DNA of 64,000 nucleotides from Neelides folsomi. Its lineage: Eukaryota; Arthropoda; Collembola; Neelipleona; Neelidae. Each line of letters starts with the position of its first letter. Positions within the stretch are counted from its first letter, which is position 1. The stretch is taken from assembly GCA_034687125.1 (NCBI GenBank), contig JAQGBZ010000094.1:62001-126000 (forward strand), written 5' to 3'. Positions 25,046 to 39,562 of the stretch are shown here, piece after piece. Position numbers and translations under genes: made by a program. The notes under the pieces are model-generated. The model saw only the letters and a program-made list of their open reading frames with translations. It was not told the DNA's origin and made no database searches.

Positions 25046-28000
25046 AATTCTCCAACAATGTACATTGTTTCATTTGATTCTAATCCAATGAAGACATTTT
25101 TCCCAATGTGTGGATCTGCTCAGGTGGTTTTTATCCAACTTGTGTTTCGTGAGGTTTGGCTTGTGAATGAGTAGGTGTTTTCATATTGTCGTTCCTCTGT
25201 CTGGAATTGCGGAAGGGTTAGAGAAAGAAAATGCAAAGGAGCGGTTCTCCTAATAATCTCAGTTGGAATCAGATCACGTACCCACGAAAACAGTTTAAAT
25301 TGAGCTTGTAGGAGAATGAGGTTCTTTCTACACTACCACATACTCCTTTTAATCCTCGACGAATCTCAAAAATAAACTTGTCACTATTGTTTAAGGAAGG
25401 GAAAAGGACGCTTTTCATTCACCACCTCTCAATGGGGAATCTGCACTGGTCCTACTAAATGTAAGAGGAGCAATTAACCTCGCTGATCATACAAACATGT
25501 TCCTTCCACATTCACTCACACCGACATATTCAAATTCCAATCAACTCAAGTTCTTCGACATCTACACAGCCATTCTTTATTAATCTCTATATACAGGTGG
25601 GAAAATAATGTACGTTCAAATAAGTATGTATATCTTATATCAGCTCCAAATATCTCAATTGATGTATGGGTTTATAAGAATTTGGATCGTTTAATTACGG
25701 TTAAGTTTCCAATTATTAAATGATATGCAGGCATGTAGGAAACAATATAGTACATCTGTATATAAAATCTCGAATTTTTATATGTTAAAATGATATGATT
25801 AAAGATGGTAATTGTAATGAAATATGGATTAGTATTTGGTGGATGTACAATTAATTTAAATTTTTTTTGGTAATTTTAAACGTTTTCTTCAGTTTAAATG
25901 TGAAGTAAAAGGGGATTTATTTGGGATTGAAGAGTATATTTAGCCATGTAATTAAATAGTTGATTGAAAAGGAGTTTCATTGAGCAGTTGCACAAGACCC
26001 TCGACGTGGAGATTTAAGAGGAGTAGTAAAAGTTTTTAATGGTATACTCCGGTGAAGGCAGGAAGGTGAGTCATCCGCGAGTGATTTGGAAGGTGTAAAA
26101 CTCATTTTTGCATATGAATGTAAATGATGAAGGCGAGAGGGTCCTGGACTTTCATCTGGCGGAGCATTACGAGAGGGCCTTTATGGAAATGTGGTGTACA
26201 TTTGGACGATGGATTTTGAAATCGACCTTATTTTACCACCCGTCCTCCCATGAAATTGGACTATGGATCTCTCTCACCTCCATGTGGAGCATCCTCAACC
26301 TCTGATGGTCTCATCGGTGGAGGGAACACAATAAGAATGGGGGAAATTAAATATGCGGGTGAAACACCTGTATTAATATTTTATGAACCTTCCTTCGTTT
26401 TGTCCATCCATTTGCGTAAATACGGCTATCACACATGTTCCATTTATTATCGAGACCAGACATTTAAAAGAGGACGAGATGAGTCGTGGTGGGTGTGTTG
26501 GCTCACCTTAGGTCCGTGGACCTCATTAGTAACCCGACCCTCCGTCAGTTTTTATTATTCCAATTGTATACGGATCGAGGCCTTTGCGAAGCTCTCCTAA
26601 TGAGCTCTTGATGCTTCCAGCATTTATTCAATTCACAAATCTCATCCTTCATCACCGCCCAGCCCCATCCACCTCACCTGGATTGCATTTGGGGGAAACA
26701 GAGTCCATTTGTTTGGTTGGCAATCATCAATTTCCTCACCTTTGTTAATTCCCCAATTACATCTCATTGGACCACTAGGAATGAAGCCCCGAACGTGCCT
26801 TCCATATTGAGGGCCGAGGAAGTTCCCCAATCAAAGATTTATGGGCAAAGTCGGAAATGAAGATGTCAACCCGTGTGGTTCCCATGCCATCATTTGTCGG
26901 AGTTGGAAAGTGACCATGGGAAACTATTCGAAGACATGTAAGGGAAGATGGGGATTCTCCCTCGGCGATCTCACTTGTTACATTCTGGAAACACTTAAGA
27001 ACCGACATAATAACCAGGGCCATTACATCATATAGGAATCACTCTCCCCAACATCCCTCGTTTCCGGGAGGAACCCGGAGAGAACGGTCAGTTAAAACAA
27101 TTCCTCTCCACTTGGGTATTTGACGAGATAAAGGCTCCCGAGCACTCAGTACATGATTCTATAATTCTTCCTTGGCGCTGACGTTATTTATGACTCGCAG
27201 TCGTCTGTTCAATTCCCCCTTTTAGAAAGAACTTTCCTTCACTTTCTTCGCCCCAATCAATTTCTTCGACCTTTCGATGGCTCTCATCCTTTCCCCTTAT
27301 TACTTTCATATGACCCCCATTCATTCTTAATTCATTGCTCGACCCAAACAAATGGAAAAAAACTCATACTTAAATTACTCATGTCAAACTCTTCTACTTA
27401 TTTATATAGCATCATTTATATCAAGTTGTATTATGGTCAATGGTTCCCAATAAATCTGAAATTTGATGGGGTTTAATATTACCTATTATATTATCTATAG
27501 ATCGGTAAATGCCCAAGGGATGGGCTTAAAACATTTTTCATTAAATATGAGTACTTATACGAACATTTTCCAACTATGTAATATATATGTTATATTAGAT
27601 TTGTATCATATGTAAGTAAAAATATATAGTAAAGTAAGCATTTAGATTATTAGAAGAAAAAATAGGCACATTTTTATATTAATGTTCGACATGTGTATCT
27701 TACATGAGTGAGTCTTTAAGAGGTCTTTAGCTTTCCGCTAATCGTCTGCATATTTATTTAGGGACATTTAAGAGCAACTCTATAAAAGATGCTGGTACGA
27801 AGGGATGTAAACTCTGAGAATGGCGTGAAGGAAAAATGCACGGGCTTGTTTCCCCTATAATTAAGAAAGGACCAGGACGCATAGAAAGAGATACTCCCAA
27901 ACGAGCAAAATGGAGGTCTCTTGGCGGAGGATAATGGCAGTGAGATTTTCGTAGGTATCCCTCGGTCATCTCCACGGCATTTAAATGTGAGGACATGAGT

Positions 28001-29656
28001 GGGCTGCTCAGCCAGGGCAAATTGAATATTTGGGACGGCGAAGGCCACACAGGCAGAGAATGACATGGACGGTTTTTTCTCTTTTAAAAAATTAAATGTG
28101 AATTTTGACCCCAAGAACAATAAACGGAGGGGTTGTTTGGATTTTATCAGGAGGACGTTAGGAGAGTTGGTGGCTCCTTCGCCAAGGCTCCTATTATTGT
28201 TCATTTTCTTTTATCCTCCAAGAGGAGTTCCCGTTTTAGTATTCCTCACTCACGTCAGTGGGGGATTCATATGCAGAGGGTCGTCTCTTCACCATACTCA
28301 ACTCAGGTACTTTCATGTTCGCTCAAATTACATCTTTCTCTCTTTTATTTACTTCCAGGTTCTCGAGCTTAATCCTCCTCCTCCTCCGTACTCAACCTCT
28401 TAATTGCCCGCAATCTATTCATCCAGCCCATTCGCCTAATCCTCCCACCACCCTCACAACAAATTAATTGACGTCCCAGATAGTCAATTCATTCTTCATT
28501 TAAATCAACCCATCAATTGGATCTTGTAAAAATCCCATGCTTAAAAAGCTCATCTTCCTTCCAGATTCGATTATTATACTCGAATTTGGGAAAAATGTAG
28601 GGGCGAGGGTTTGATGTCCTTCAAGCTCCACACACCCGGAACACTCACCTATGCCCTTAATGTACCTTATGTGGAGTTTACTTATGGGCTTTCTTTGATG
28701 TAAAAAAATATTTTCCAAGTGTCTCTAAATGCTATTGAAGGTAATCGAATGGAGGCTCCCTCAATCCGGATTTCCTGATTGAGGAAACGTCAGGCGAACC
28801 TTTATCGGGGGATTAAGTCTCCTTCGGCTATTTGAGCTCTTTGGAATCCCTTTTCTCCAATGGAAAGGACCCATCGTTGACCCTCCCCTGGTCAATAGAT
28901 TCAATATGAGAAATGACTCAAATTTCATTCTTACAAATATTGAGAAGGTCATGTAAACTCGACAATTCCACCAGAGTTGATGTAAACCCATGTTAAGAAT
29001 TTGAACAAATCTTTTCCGTAGTTTATTCATATTCAGTTTTATAATTAAAGTACTTAGGTAATAATAAGTAATGTTGATAAATCTTGCTAAAATTATTGTT
29101 TTGATAATAAATGTAAACAAATACATATGTACAATTATATTACAGTATACTTAAATATTGGTACACTATACTCTATGTATAGATATTTTTCGTATGTTGA
29201 TCTTGACACAAAGAAGTCCTTATATTAGGATGAAAAAATAAAAGTTTTGGTCGATGTTGACTTTTGGTGGTGAAAAGAATGTAGATGAAGAGGGAGTTTT
29301 ATGAGACAGAAAACTGTTATTCCGTGAGATGAATTCTCAAAGAATTGCCTCCTAGTCGTAAGAACAATTAGAATGTAATTAAATAATCTGGCAGACACAC
29401 GCGAGTTTTCCTCTCAAGTTCATTAGAGAACCAACTGGAGGATTTCTTCGTGCTTGAAATCCCTCAATGCTCATTAAACCCAAAAGCCACTTCCTTCATG
29501 TTCATGGAAAATTTTATTCGATTAATAAATGATTTTGACAATTCACCAACCAATATCCATTTAATTGAGATGATTTCATATTCTTTGGGGGATTGTATAA
29601 ATCCAATATATAAATATTAAATTGTTTTCTTTTAAATACAAATAGGTATAGTGTGT
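25046..29656. other. Gene-free stretch
   Basis: No exon could be supported. Frames at 26250-26600 plus and 27758-28204 minus are the longest, but they match nothing recognisable and overlap frames on the other strand. No RNA gene or clear repeat was noticed. Confidence 0.45.
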
Positions 29657-30334
29657 ATAATAATCTCTATAGTCAAACTCCCTACATTAAAAATCATTCC
29701 CAGTTAAAAATATCTACAAGTTAATAATCACTTTATAAATAATTTCTCCAAGTCAAAATCACAATATCAATATTGACAATTGAATTTAAACACTTCTTCC
29801 TCAATGGTATTTCCTCAACCGACAACCGAAATTTTGACAATTTGAGTATGATTAAAATTATGCTCATTATTTAATGCTAAAATAAGTTTCCAGATTGAAC
29901 GACGATCACACCGCAAAATGGAATAGGACATATTGTGCCAACCTTCAATATTTTATTTGTTATGGGTAAATCAGTCAGTTTTGATTGAAGCGATTCCATA
30001 ATGGCAATTGGAATAGGCCATCTCTTCTTCTTCCTCTACGATCGCATATACCGATCAATCCTTATAGCATGATCCAAATAGCATAGTCCGAAAATGGCAT
30101 AAAGTAATCGGTAGTTTTTTAATTACACATATTACCCAATTCTCATTTAAGACTAAAAGTGATTATGGCTTAGAGAAATTATTTATAAAGTGATCATTAA
30201 CTTGAAGATCTTTTTAACTGTAGCGATTTTTAATGCATATATTTTGACTATAGAGATTATTAGCGTAGGTCTTATTTTTGTAGAGATTTTGATGAATAGG
30301 AATTATTAGTGTAGGGATTTTTATAGCGATCCTG
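29657..30334. mobile_element. Inverted-repeat element with 17-bp subrepeats, pogo/Tc1-like
   Basis: Bases 29657-29762 and 30159-30263 form an inverted repeat of about 105 bp sharing blocks such as TAATAATCTCTATAGTCAAA and ATCACTTTATAAATAATTTC. Each arm is itself built of degenerate units of about 17 bp (AATxxCTATAGTCAA-like). On the right the pattern continues outward to 30334, ending CGATCCTG next to TA, which would read TA-CAGGATCG from outside. CAG-type ends with a TA target and repeated CTCTATA-like motifs recall pogo/Tigger-type DNA transposons. No transposase frame lies in the 400-bp middle, and the left outer 70 bp seem lost. Confidence 0.6.
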
Positions 30335-33300
30335 TAAAAATGTATAGACATTAAAACTCATCATCAATCACATATTGTATTTCGATTCGACTAAACAAAA
30401 GCGAAATTGGTGTTTGATAATGTTATTACATGAGTAGATATACACATTATAAAAATTTGCCGTGTCTGATATGTACTCAACTCTACAAGAGTAGTAGTAG
30501 ATTACTTGAAAGCTTTGGATTTTAAAGCTAAGGATAGAGGCGATTTGGGTTATATGTTAAATCCCTATTATGGGAGGATGGGAGGGATTTGGGGATTTGC
30601 GATTGGAGTTGACAGAATGATTGACCATTGGGCATTGTGAGGAGATGAATGGGGAAAGCTAGCCATTGGAAGTTTTGAAGTGTTTAGGGCGTGTGATGTG
30701 AACTTCCCTGCTGGGTCTGTTGATGTAAAATTTTAAATCGAGTTCGGATTTGTCAGCGTCCACAAGAAGCGTCTGGGGAATTGAAGGAGCGTGAAATTTG
30801 GGCGATGCCCTTGTGAAGTAACGTTCTGTGGTCGGCGGTACACCTGCCGTTGCGCTAAGGTGACCAGAGGTAGAAGTGAAGTGAGGAGAATCTCCGTCGC
30901 CGGGACATCCTCCATTGGCGAAGGAGTCAAATCCCACCTGCGAGCCGCTCCAGAAAAACTCCGATCCACATCATCGCCCACGGAGACCTGAGGAAGGTGA
31001 GGAAATCAAACAAAGGGTGACTCACCACCCCAAGACATCTCCAAATCACTCTCCAATTCTCCTTATTTTCTCGCAACCGCCGTTTCTCGAACGTTGATCT
31101 TTATGCATAATTGACTAAGGATCGGGGGAAATGTGTGAGAAATTTACCAACCTTTATTCTTTTGTTAGAGAAAACCAGAAGACTAGGAAGAGACCCTTTC
31201 TAGCAATTCTCTCCTTCGCTTCATTTAATACGCAATTCCTCACATCTTCCCGCCCACAAACTTCATCAAACCTCGTCGACCAGACAACATTGAAAGCATG
31301 TAGAGTTGTGATGCAATGTGTCTTATAATTTCGAGCCAGATTTACCTCCACTTCTAAATATTATTTGATAATTTGCAGTGCGAATCGAAGTTCTCTCTGA
31401 GTGAGTATTTAAGAAGAATTAAAATGAGAGCTGTGAATGGATATTTGGCATAAATGCCGCTAACAAGTCCAGGTATGATGTATGGCGTGAGAGAAGGATG
31501 AGAATGTTGGGCGGAACGACATGGCCGATCTCCATCCAGACGACTCACCCAAGAAACTGAGGGGTGATGATCCGTGAATGGACCGGAGTTGTTTCCGATT
31601 CGCCATGGCCCTGTGGTTCCACTTGTGCTCTGACACCAACTCTCCGCGTCCATCCCCACCAACCCCATTTGTCCTCGGAGTGGCGGAATTGGACAGTTGA
31701 TGACAAAATTTGAGAATGTGAGAAAAGGAGTGGATTTGGACCCATTTGCTTGGGTTCTTGTGCGGAGGCTGCGGGAGATCTCACGAATCCTCCCGTAATC
31801 TGTGGTTATCCATGACTTTTTGCGTGTTCCTCATGTGTTGTGCATCACCGGGGCGTCGTCCACAACCTTCCCCCATCAAGCACACCCAAAGATGTTAAGA
31901 GGCTCCCACGGGACCAAAACCCGCCTCCTCACTTCATCTCCCACATTAAGCATCAGTTTCAATCAACTCTCCGCTCACACGATTACAGCCCAAAAAAGAG
32001 TCCGAAAGGTGAGTGGAATATTATTCAGGGAATTGATTGCAGCCCTTCGTCTCAATTAACACTGGCACTTTGGCGAGGATTGGGAGGAGATGTGCCACTC
32101 GGAGTGTCTCTGAAAGTGTCTCGGACCGGATCGAATAAGTCAAGTGGAATGGGGATGGGTGAAGGGCCAATGGGCCCAAATGCGCCCATTCCTCCCCCAA
32201 TTCCCTCCAAATAAAGTTTTATGGGAGTGAAGGATGAAGGAGCGGTTCGGTTAATTGAGATGGGTAATCGAGATGTCAGTTGGCTGAATTATGAGAATGG
32301 AACGAGTCCATATGGCCATCTAAGGAGGATGAGTCGGTCAATCCAACAGCGTAATTAGATTACACCTCTTAACAAAGAGGCGAAGGGAGGGAGCTACACA
32401 TGAAATCCACCTGTCATCCCATCCTAGATGAACGGAAGGGAAAAAGTGCCGACAGTGAATGAGAAACCTCTCCATCTCCCACCGACTCATTCACCTCTTT
32501 TTGAATCCATTTCGTATTAGCGGAGGAAAACATAATTGTTTTAATTGAATTGAATTGGATTAAACGGTGGGATTCTGGCGGCCGAGGAACTTTCCGGAGG
32601 AGCAACGCGCACCTGTCGCTAACTCCTCTTTTTCCCCAAAACCATTCTCCTTCGCATTCCCGGTTTTCCCTCTATTGAGGCCGAGGTTGAAGTTCTCTCC
32701 TGAGAAGGGAAACAATTCTCTCCAGGTATGTCCATCCAGCATGAAGGGACAGAATGAGTCGGCGGTTTCCGCCTCCCACTAATTCCCTCGACCAATTAAG
32801 GGACCATCCAAATCCCAATATTTGGATTCCACCACCAGGGCTAATTGTTGGGAAGGAGGGCGGGAAAGTGCTGACACATTGTTGGAGCAAATCATCTCGA
32901 CCATCATCATCCCCTCTCATAAAGGACTCACTTCCAAATGAGAACGACGGTTTTTTCTCGAAGGACTCTTTCGGAAAGTTTTTTGTCTTCAGCTTCTCCT
33001 GAGTCTCCTGAGAGAATGAACTAGGGGTATTTTTATTGTTTGTGACCACAGTCAGAAAAAAAGAGAGAAGAATTAAGAGGAGGATAAAATCGACCAAGTT
33101 TGAAGTTCATGGGACCGTGCAGAGTCGAGGAGGCATTGTGCGCGAATTAAGAAGCTCCAACTTCCGAGAACGCTTTTTGTCCATCCCTCCAAACCCCTTT
33201 AAATCCCTTCAGCTCCCTGTTTCACCAACAGACGCTTTTTCCAGAATCCCCATTCTCTTCCTCTTTTGTCTCCCAATTCCCTCAACAGCATTCATAGCCC

Positions 33301-36300
33301 ACTCCTGTGGGCAGATTGACAGGTGGGAAACAATGGGAAATGAACCAATATGTCTAAACGTTAGAAATTGCTCATTATTAGCTAACAGCATTTGGTCAGC
33401 CGCCAAACGGGAACTTTCCTCATGAGAGCTCAATTCATCCCGAATTGATGAATTTGGAGCAAGAAGGGGAATCACATTTTCCCCGAGAGTTTAAAGTCCT
33501 TTCCATCCTCCACATTTGACTCGGAAATGGGGAAGGGGCCGAGGCCTTAGAGAGATTTCCATCCTCCCTTTGCTTCACTTCATCTGCAAATGTCACTTTG
33601 TGAAAAATCATTTTTTCAAAAGCTTTCCACTCCAATCCCCACGCCCCTTTAAACTTCTAGCTTGAGAAAGAAAGAGATGGATAGACAATTGATCTCGTCG
33701 CGTCCACACGGCTCCCACACTACCCCAAATACATTTTTTCCTCCCTATCTCTCCACTCCGATTCATGAATTATTTTACCCCTTTTATTCCCTAACAAATC
33801 CTCCGCATATTGGCCCTCATTACGAAGAGGATTTGCTATTTTAAGTCCTTGACTCTTCCCAAACCCTTCCTTTGTTTAAATGAGTGAATAAAAGTTTCCG
33901 TTGATGTTTCAACCCTTAGTTCTCTTTGGTCCATCATTAATTTAAAATTCAAAAATAAATCGGAAATCATTTTACGGGGGGAGGTTCATTATTGGGGAAA
34001 TTGCTGGGGGGAAAACCGAGGATTAAAAAATGGTTATGTGATTAAGAATCGATTTGACGATTTGGGTAATTGAACGTTTGGGAGTTGTGAGAGAAATCCT
34101 ACGCAATTTGGGCGTAATGCAGTCGAGAAAATGAAAAAAGGACCACCGCAAGACAAATGCAAAGGTTCAAATTTGCGTGCTCATCTCTTTTGTAAATTAC
34201 AGTGGTGGAATGAAAGAGAGAATTGTGAGTCAAAATACATATTTTTTCTCCTCCCCTCATCTTCATTGTCTAAAAGGACGGAGTGTTCCCAGAGTCAAAG
34301 AAGAAGAGACAATGAACAACTTCCTCAATATCTTCCTCTCTTTTTAATCATGAGTTTTGGAGCGGCCGTGGTTTTTCCAAGGGGCACCGAGGGGGATGAG
34401 TCTCGGGGTTGTCCTTTTTTAAGGAGGGTGGCGGGTCCGAAAATAGGTAGCAAGGAGGAGACTGTGACCAAAGTTTAAAAAAGGCACAGCTCGTGTGCAA
34501 TCTGTCTTGGGCTGGCGGAAAAAAGGGGTTTGAAGGGCTTGGGAGTGAGGGACAGGAGAGGAGGCGACCAGGGCAAGAACTGGCTAAGGAGGCAAAAAAA
34601 TTCTGCCCGCATGTGTTTCTTTAAATGAGCCTCCGTTTTTTGAAACGGAAATGGATGAGGAAAAAAATTCCCCGCGAAAGGGTTCATCTCCGTTGTTCGT
34701 ATTTTTAGGACGAGGAGATCGAGCAAGAGAGAGAGGACAGAGGATCCTCGCCCCTTCTGCAGTCAGCCAAAGTTAAAAAAGGTCGAGACTTTGGGATTTA
34801 TGAGGAACTTTGGATTGAGCTGACTCTTGCTAAAAATATAGCAGTGGGATTTGGTCACTCCGACCTCATGTTGATCGTGGCAGCCGGCCCAGTCCCCGCC
34901 CAGGAGAGTATAATTAGGAAGCGTGGACGAGGAGACCAGCTCCTTGGCTCCGGCCCAACAGACGATCTGACAATTCAGGGAAATGTCCACCATTGAGATG
35001 TCAGGGCTGGTGAGGCTCACCCACGGACTCACAACACCTTGATTAGCTTCTCGACGGCTCCAGCCATGGGTGAAGTGGAAGCGCCCTTCCTCCTCAGGAG
35101 AATCAAACTCATAAAAATGAGAACAATAACCCAGGTTGTTGCCACGCTCAGTCAAGGGATGGGAAAGAGAGGAATCAAAACACACGCACCTTCGCCTCAA
35201 TTCAATTATCCATACCCAGATGCTCAACTTATAAGGAAAATACATATCATAAAATACTCCATTTAATTCAAAACACTTGGTTAAGTAAATTTAAAACACC
35301 TAAAAACTTGCACATTTACCATATTAGTATTTGTAATTGTGATTAGAATATTTAATTTTGAGATTTAAATCCCCAGAATTAAGATTTGTGATTAACAGGA
35401 ATTTAATAAATATATCCTTATTGGAAGAGGTTGGATATTTGCAAGATTTCCAATTTAGCTTTCTCTGCAGGCCATCTGTAGCAATTTGAACGGGATAATG
35501 AAAACTGACCGTCCTTTCTCTTTAAAGGTCTTCGTTCCGGTTCTCCTCCACTCTGTAAAGAATTTAAAGCCTGACGAGCTCCTCGGCCATGAAAAATAAC
35601 TCCTCTCATCGACTCATGATGAGGAGGAGATTTACCCTCAACTAATCACACCACGTTCAAACAAAGAGAAGACCAAACCGTTTTCCTTCGACCTTAAAAA
35701 GCAACAATCACTCGATCTCTCAACACCCCTGGAAAATACTCAAAATCCTCACAAATGAAGGAATGAGAGGAGACACGGGGAATTTCCTTTCTTTCTTCCC
35801 CAATCACCACATAGCCAACTTGAACGTCTTCTTTTTCATTAACAAATTCTCAATAAACTTTTCCACTCAAATCTCCCATTTGCCATACAGGAGCATGTGG
35901 AGTGGATGGAAGAGGGGAAATTTTAAACGGTTTATTTGTTGGGCCAATTTTTATCAACATATACAACTTCTGCTTTAAAGAGCACACAAATTATTGAAAT
36001 GTTTTCAAGTATCCATTTTTATACTCCTTACACAATTCCAAGTTGTTCATCGTTTAGGTAAAACTATTATATATTTTTAAGTGTGTTAGTAATAGACATG
36101 AATTAATAAATATTTAATATTATTATTAGTTTCATTATTACTAGTAATTAATAATATTTCTAGTTTTACAAGATAATCACGTAATCACCAGTGCATTCAT
36201 ATGATCGACTCTATTTTTTGTTTTACATTGGGCATTTAACAATTTTTAGGATCTAAAATTCATTTAATACTTAAAAGCTTTTAAAATCAGTTTGTGTATC

Positions 36301-39300
36301 TCTGTTCCCTTCTGTGAGTGTATTTGAGTGTGAGGAGTTTAAAAATGAGAATAATGGTGAAGTGTCCAGAGCATGGGAAGGGCGAGGGTTCTTTTTCGCT
36401 ACCCCTCAAATATTCCCATTATGATCATTTTGCCTCATCCTCCTCTTTTCTTTTTGGAAGGGCCGGAGAGGCCAAAGGGACCCTGTCCAGTACCCACATA
36501 TGAATTTATGGAAAGGTATATTTTATTTATTTATTTTACTCCTGATCGATGGTATTTCAAAGAAGAGGGGGAGACAACGGGCATTTTTACACTCCCTCGT
36601 GCCAACCATTTTCCTCAATCACTTCAAAAGCCCTTTCTTCTCTCTGTTCATATAAAAATTGAGGGCTAAACGACAGATCCCTTATTGTCATAACCATAAC
36701 TTATAAGTATATACGCTTTTAATCTACATTACATATTTACAGCGTATAACACTATTTCATTCCACATTAAAATCATATTGTAGAAGTTACATTATTTCAA
36801 TTTTTGTGCCTCGTGGAAATGTAAAAGTTTGTCGTTACATTCATATCATGCCTTCCATGTACACATCTGTAGATACAATATGCAACGATATTTGAATATC
36901 TAACATAATTTGATTTTAAAACGATGCTTGTGAAAATTTTGAAATTTGCGTAATTAAAAATCTTTTGAGCATATTTTGAATATCTATTTAAAAAGTGTCA
37001 TTATGGTGATAATAGCAAGACGGGATATTTTTTGTGTCGTTGAAGGGGAGGATCGGACGAGTGATGGACGAATGTGTATACATGAGGAGTCAGATGGATA
37101 CATAGGAAGTACACACATGGTTTCGGTCTCGCTCACTTTTTTACCCTTGGCCAGGGAAGGGCTATTTTGGGCAGAGATCTTCCTTTCGGTTTCCTTCGAA
37201 CATACGTTCCTCCGCTGAACATCCTCCTCAGAGAGATCGAGGAGACACCAATGGCCCTTCCTAAGCTCAACCTCTCCAATTCGACATTTTTTTACTGTCC
37301 TCCCTCTGTCATCCTCTCATCCCATTCTCCGCTCTAAATTTACTCTCCTTTTTTACCCCAACCACGTGTGGACCCCATTTGCCCTCTCAACCTTCCTCTA
37401 TCGGAGTTCACAGTATGGTCAAGGGAGAGTTGGTGCATTCAAGGGTTGGTTTTGTTATGCAAAGTCCAGTACTCAGCTCTTACTTATATGCATAAATGTT
37501 ATAAAGAACATTGCTACTTATTAAAGTGAGGACCAGCAGAGTCCAACATGTGTGCGGGATTTCCACCCAGACCTGCCGCCCTTTTTCCCTCTGCTCAAAA
37601 GGGAAAGTGGAGGAAAAAGGTCGGCTGATGCATAATGAACTCTAATTTGAATCTCTCACTTTGCATAACTCACCTATTCATTTCACCAACTTTTTCCGAC
37701 CTCTTTTTTTACCCCACCTGAAATGTGTGTATCGGGGAGATTCGTATCGAATTTGAACCTTTGGACCTCGCTGCCGTTAGGGGCTTCCCTTTACCGCTAC
37801 TCGGACAGATCCGACTCCGATGGTCGCGAAGATTCCTTTGTCATCCACACGAGAGATAAAAGAAGGTTGTCGGCTATCGGGAAGGATCTTTGTAAGGAAA
37901 ATATGAATATTTCCCCTATTATGCTCCTCCGGCCCTCTCGATTCGCAGAATAAAGGAACTTGGCTCATCGGCGTTTTTTCTCCACGGTGGTGGAAGACCC
38001 GCGTCCTCACCTCATTTACATTCCCTTTCGCAGAGGAAGGAGAGGTCAGGGAAAGGTCTCCAACGTCTGACCTTCAGGGTCAGTGGGGAAGGGGATTTTT
38101 TGCAACGAGGGTTCCGAGGGACCCCAATGACTCTCCATAACACATTAAATGTTTTTATGGAGGTCCGAAGGCTCATAGAGAAAATCGTCTCCCTTTTTGT
38201 TGGGGGCAAAGGTCAGGGATGCAGAGGGGCCCGCCGTCCCTTTCCGACCAGACCGGACGAATCTCCATTCAGTTCCAACGCCTGGGCTCGAACCTTTAAT
38301 TCAATTTATTCCCCAATATTGCCCACCAGAATCAAACCATCTTCAACCATCATCTTCAGAACAATGAATTAAATCAAAGCATATCTACATCCATGGGTTT
38401 AATGCATTTTTGTGATTTGTCACTAGTAAATACATGTAGCATATGCATACATACATAGGTATATACATACAATAGTACTAGTACTTACATAAATACTGTA
38501 ATATGTACCTTTTTAGTGAATGAAGAACCCAAATCTACAATGTATAGTAGTCTAGTAGTATAACAATACAGATTATATTCCATTTCCATGTAATATTGTA
38601 GATTCATGTATGGTATATCAAATTATAACCGAATCATCGCTTCAATCCGAATATAGCACGAGTTATAATCTAAATATTTAAGCACACATTTATTGTTAGG
38701 TAACTTAAATTCAAATGTGTAGAACTCATGTATTCAATATATTAGCCGCATTTCAAATATATAAAAAAACATACTAGGTACATAATATAATTAATGTATG
38801 TATAATATATGAATACTTGATCAAATGAAAAGTATATAAATGATTGTTCTTTGAATAAAATGAACTGTTTAAGTTTTAAATACAAATGTTCCTAGAGATT
38901 AGATCAATTTTTGTATAATTATAGTTTTCCATTGTACCTGGAAGAAGAGTGGGGAGAATGAATGAGGATTTCCTTTCATTTTCTACAACTTACAACTTCT
39001 AATGTTGAGTGTATCATTAGGAAATAAGCGAGGTGGAATTGAAGAATTTCTAACGGTGGATGAAAAAAGAATAGGAAGGTAAGCACATACAGTTGCGTAC
39101 TTCAAGAGCCTTCATGTCATATTGTTAGAGCGTAGATGAAACATAAGAAATGAATGCCGAGGCAGCTGGGGAACCCTTTTGCAGACCATGAGGGCGGTTT
39201 TTTAAGGAATACTTTCGAGAAGGGACACCGGATATCGAGTGGCTTGTAAAGAACCAGACAACTTCTCATGCCACTACTTTATTTTCCTTCGTTAAAAAAC

Positions 39301-39556
39301 GGCAGCCAGACGTTCCTTACCAGACACACGACCAGCCCTGCCAAATCCGCTCGGACCCATCCTATTATTCCCATTAAATAAAATAAGGCCTACTGCATCT
39401 CACAAACCTTGAGAAATTCAACAACCCACCACAATGCGTTAAGTCTTAAACCCATAAATGACGAATGTTCAGTTGGGACATGTGTAAATAGGAATTAATA
39501 AATTCTATGTTGATATGTATTTCAAAATAAAAAACAAATATGAAAACATTTACATA
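30335..39556. other. Gene-free stretch with unresolved open frames
   Basis: No recognisable exon. GC-richer blocks (about 30,700-31,000, 31,800-32,220, 32,570-33,100 and 34,760-35,250) hold frames of 90-160 codons. The minus frame at 32672-33097 begins with a hydrophobic signal-like MVDFILLLILLSFFLTVV. The plus frame at 31840-32214 ends in a Gly/Met/Pro-rich tail. None has a recognised domain or convincing splice partners. From about 38,380 to 39,560 the DNA is AT-rich with TACATA/TATGTA words. Confidence 0.4.
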
Positions 39557-39562
39557 TTTATT
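39557..39562 (-). terminator. Candidate poly(A) signal for 4EHP
   Basis: TTTATT on the plus strand gives AATAAA on the minus strand, about 440 nt after the 4EHP stop codon. The region is AT-rich, so other hexamers could be used. Confidence 0.3.

Noticed and set aside
27758-28204. 148-codon minus-strand ORF as a gene
   Set aside because: Overlaps open frames on the plus strand and on the same strand, and no motif is recognisable.
30733-30991. MSRRRRFS on the minus strand as BCL11 exon 1
   Set aside because: The family start is MSRRKQ followed by Lys/Pro. Here the frame stops soon after and no donor of the needed phase follows.
34763-35245. 160-codon minus-strand ORF as a gene
   Set aside because: No domain, signal peptide or splice context, irregular composition, and a GC-moderate block where stops are rare by chance.
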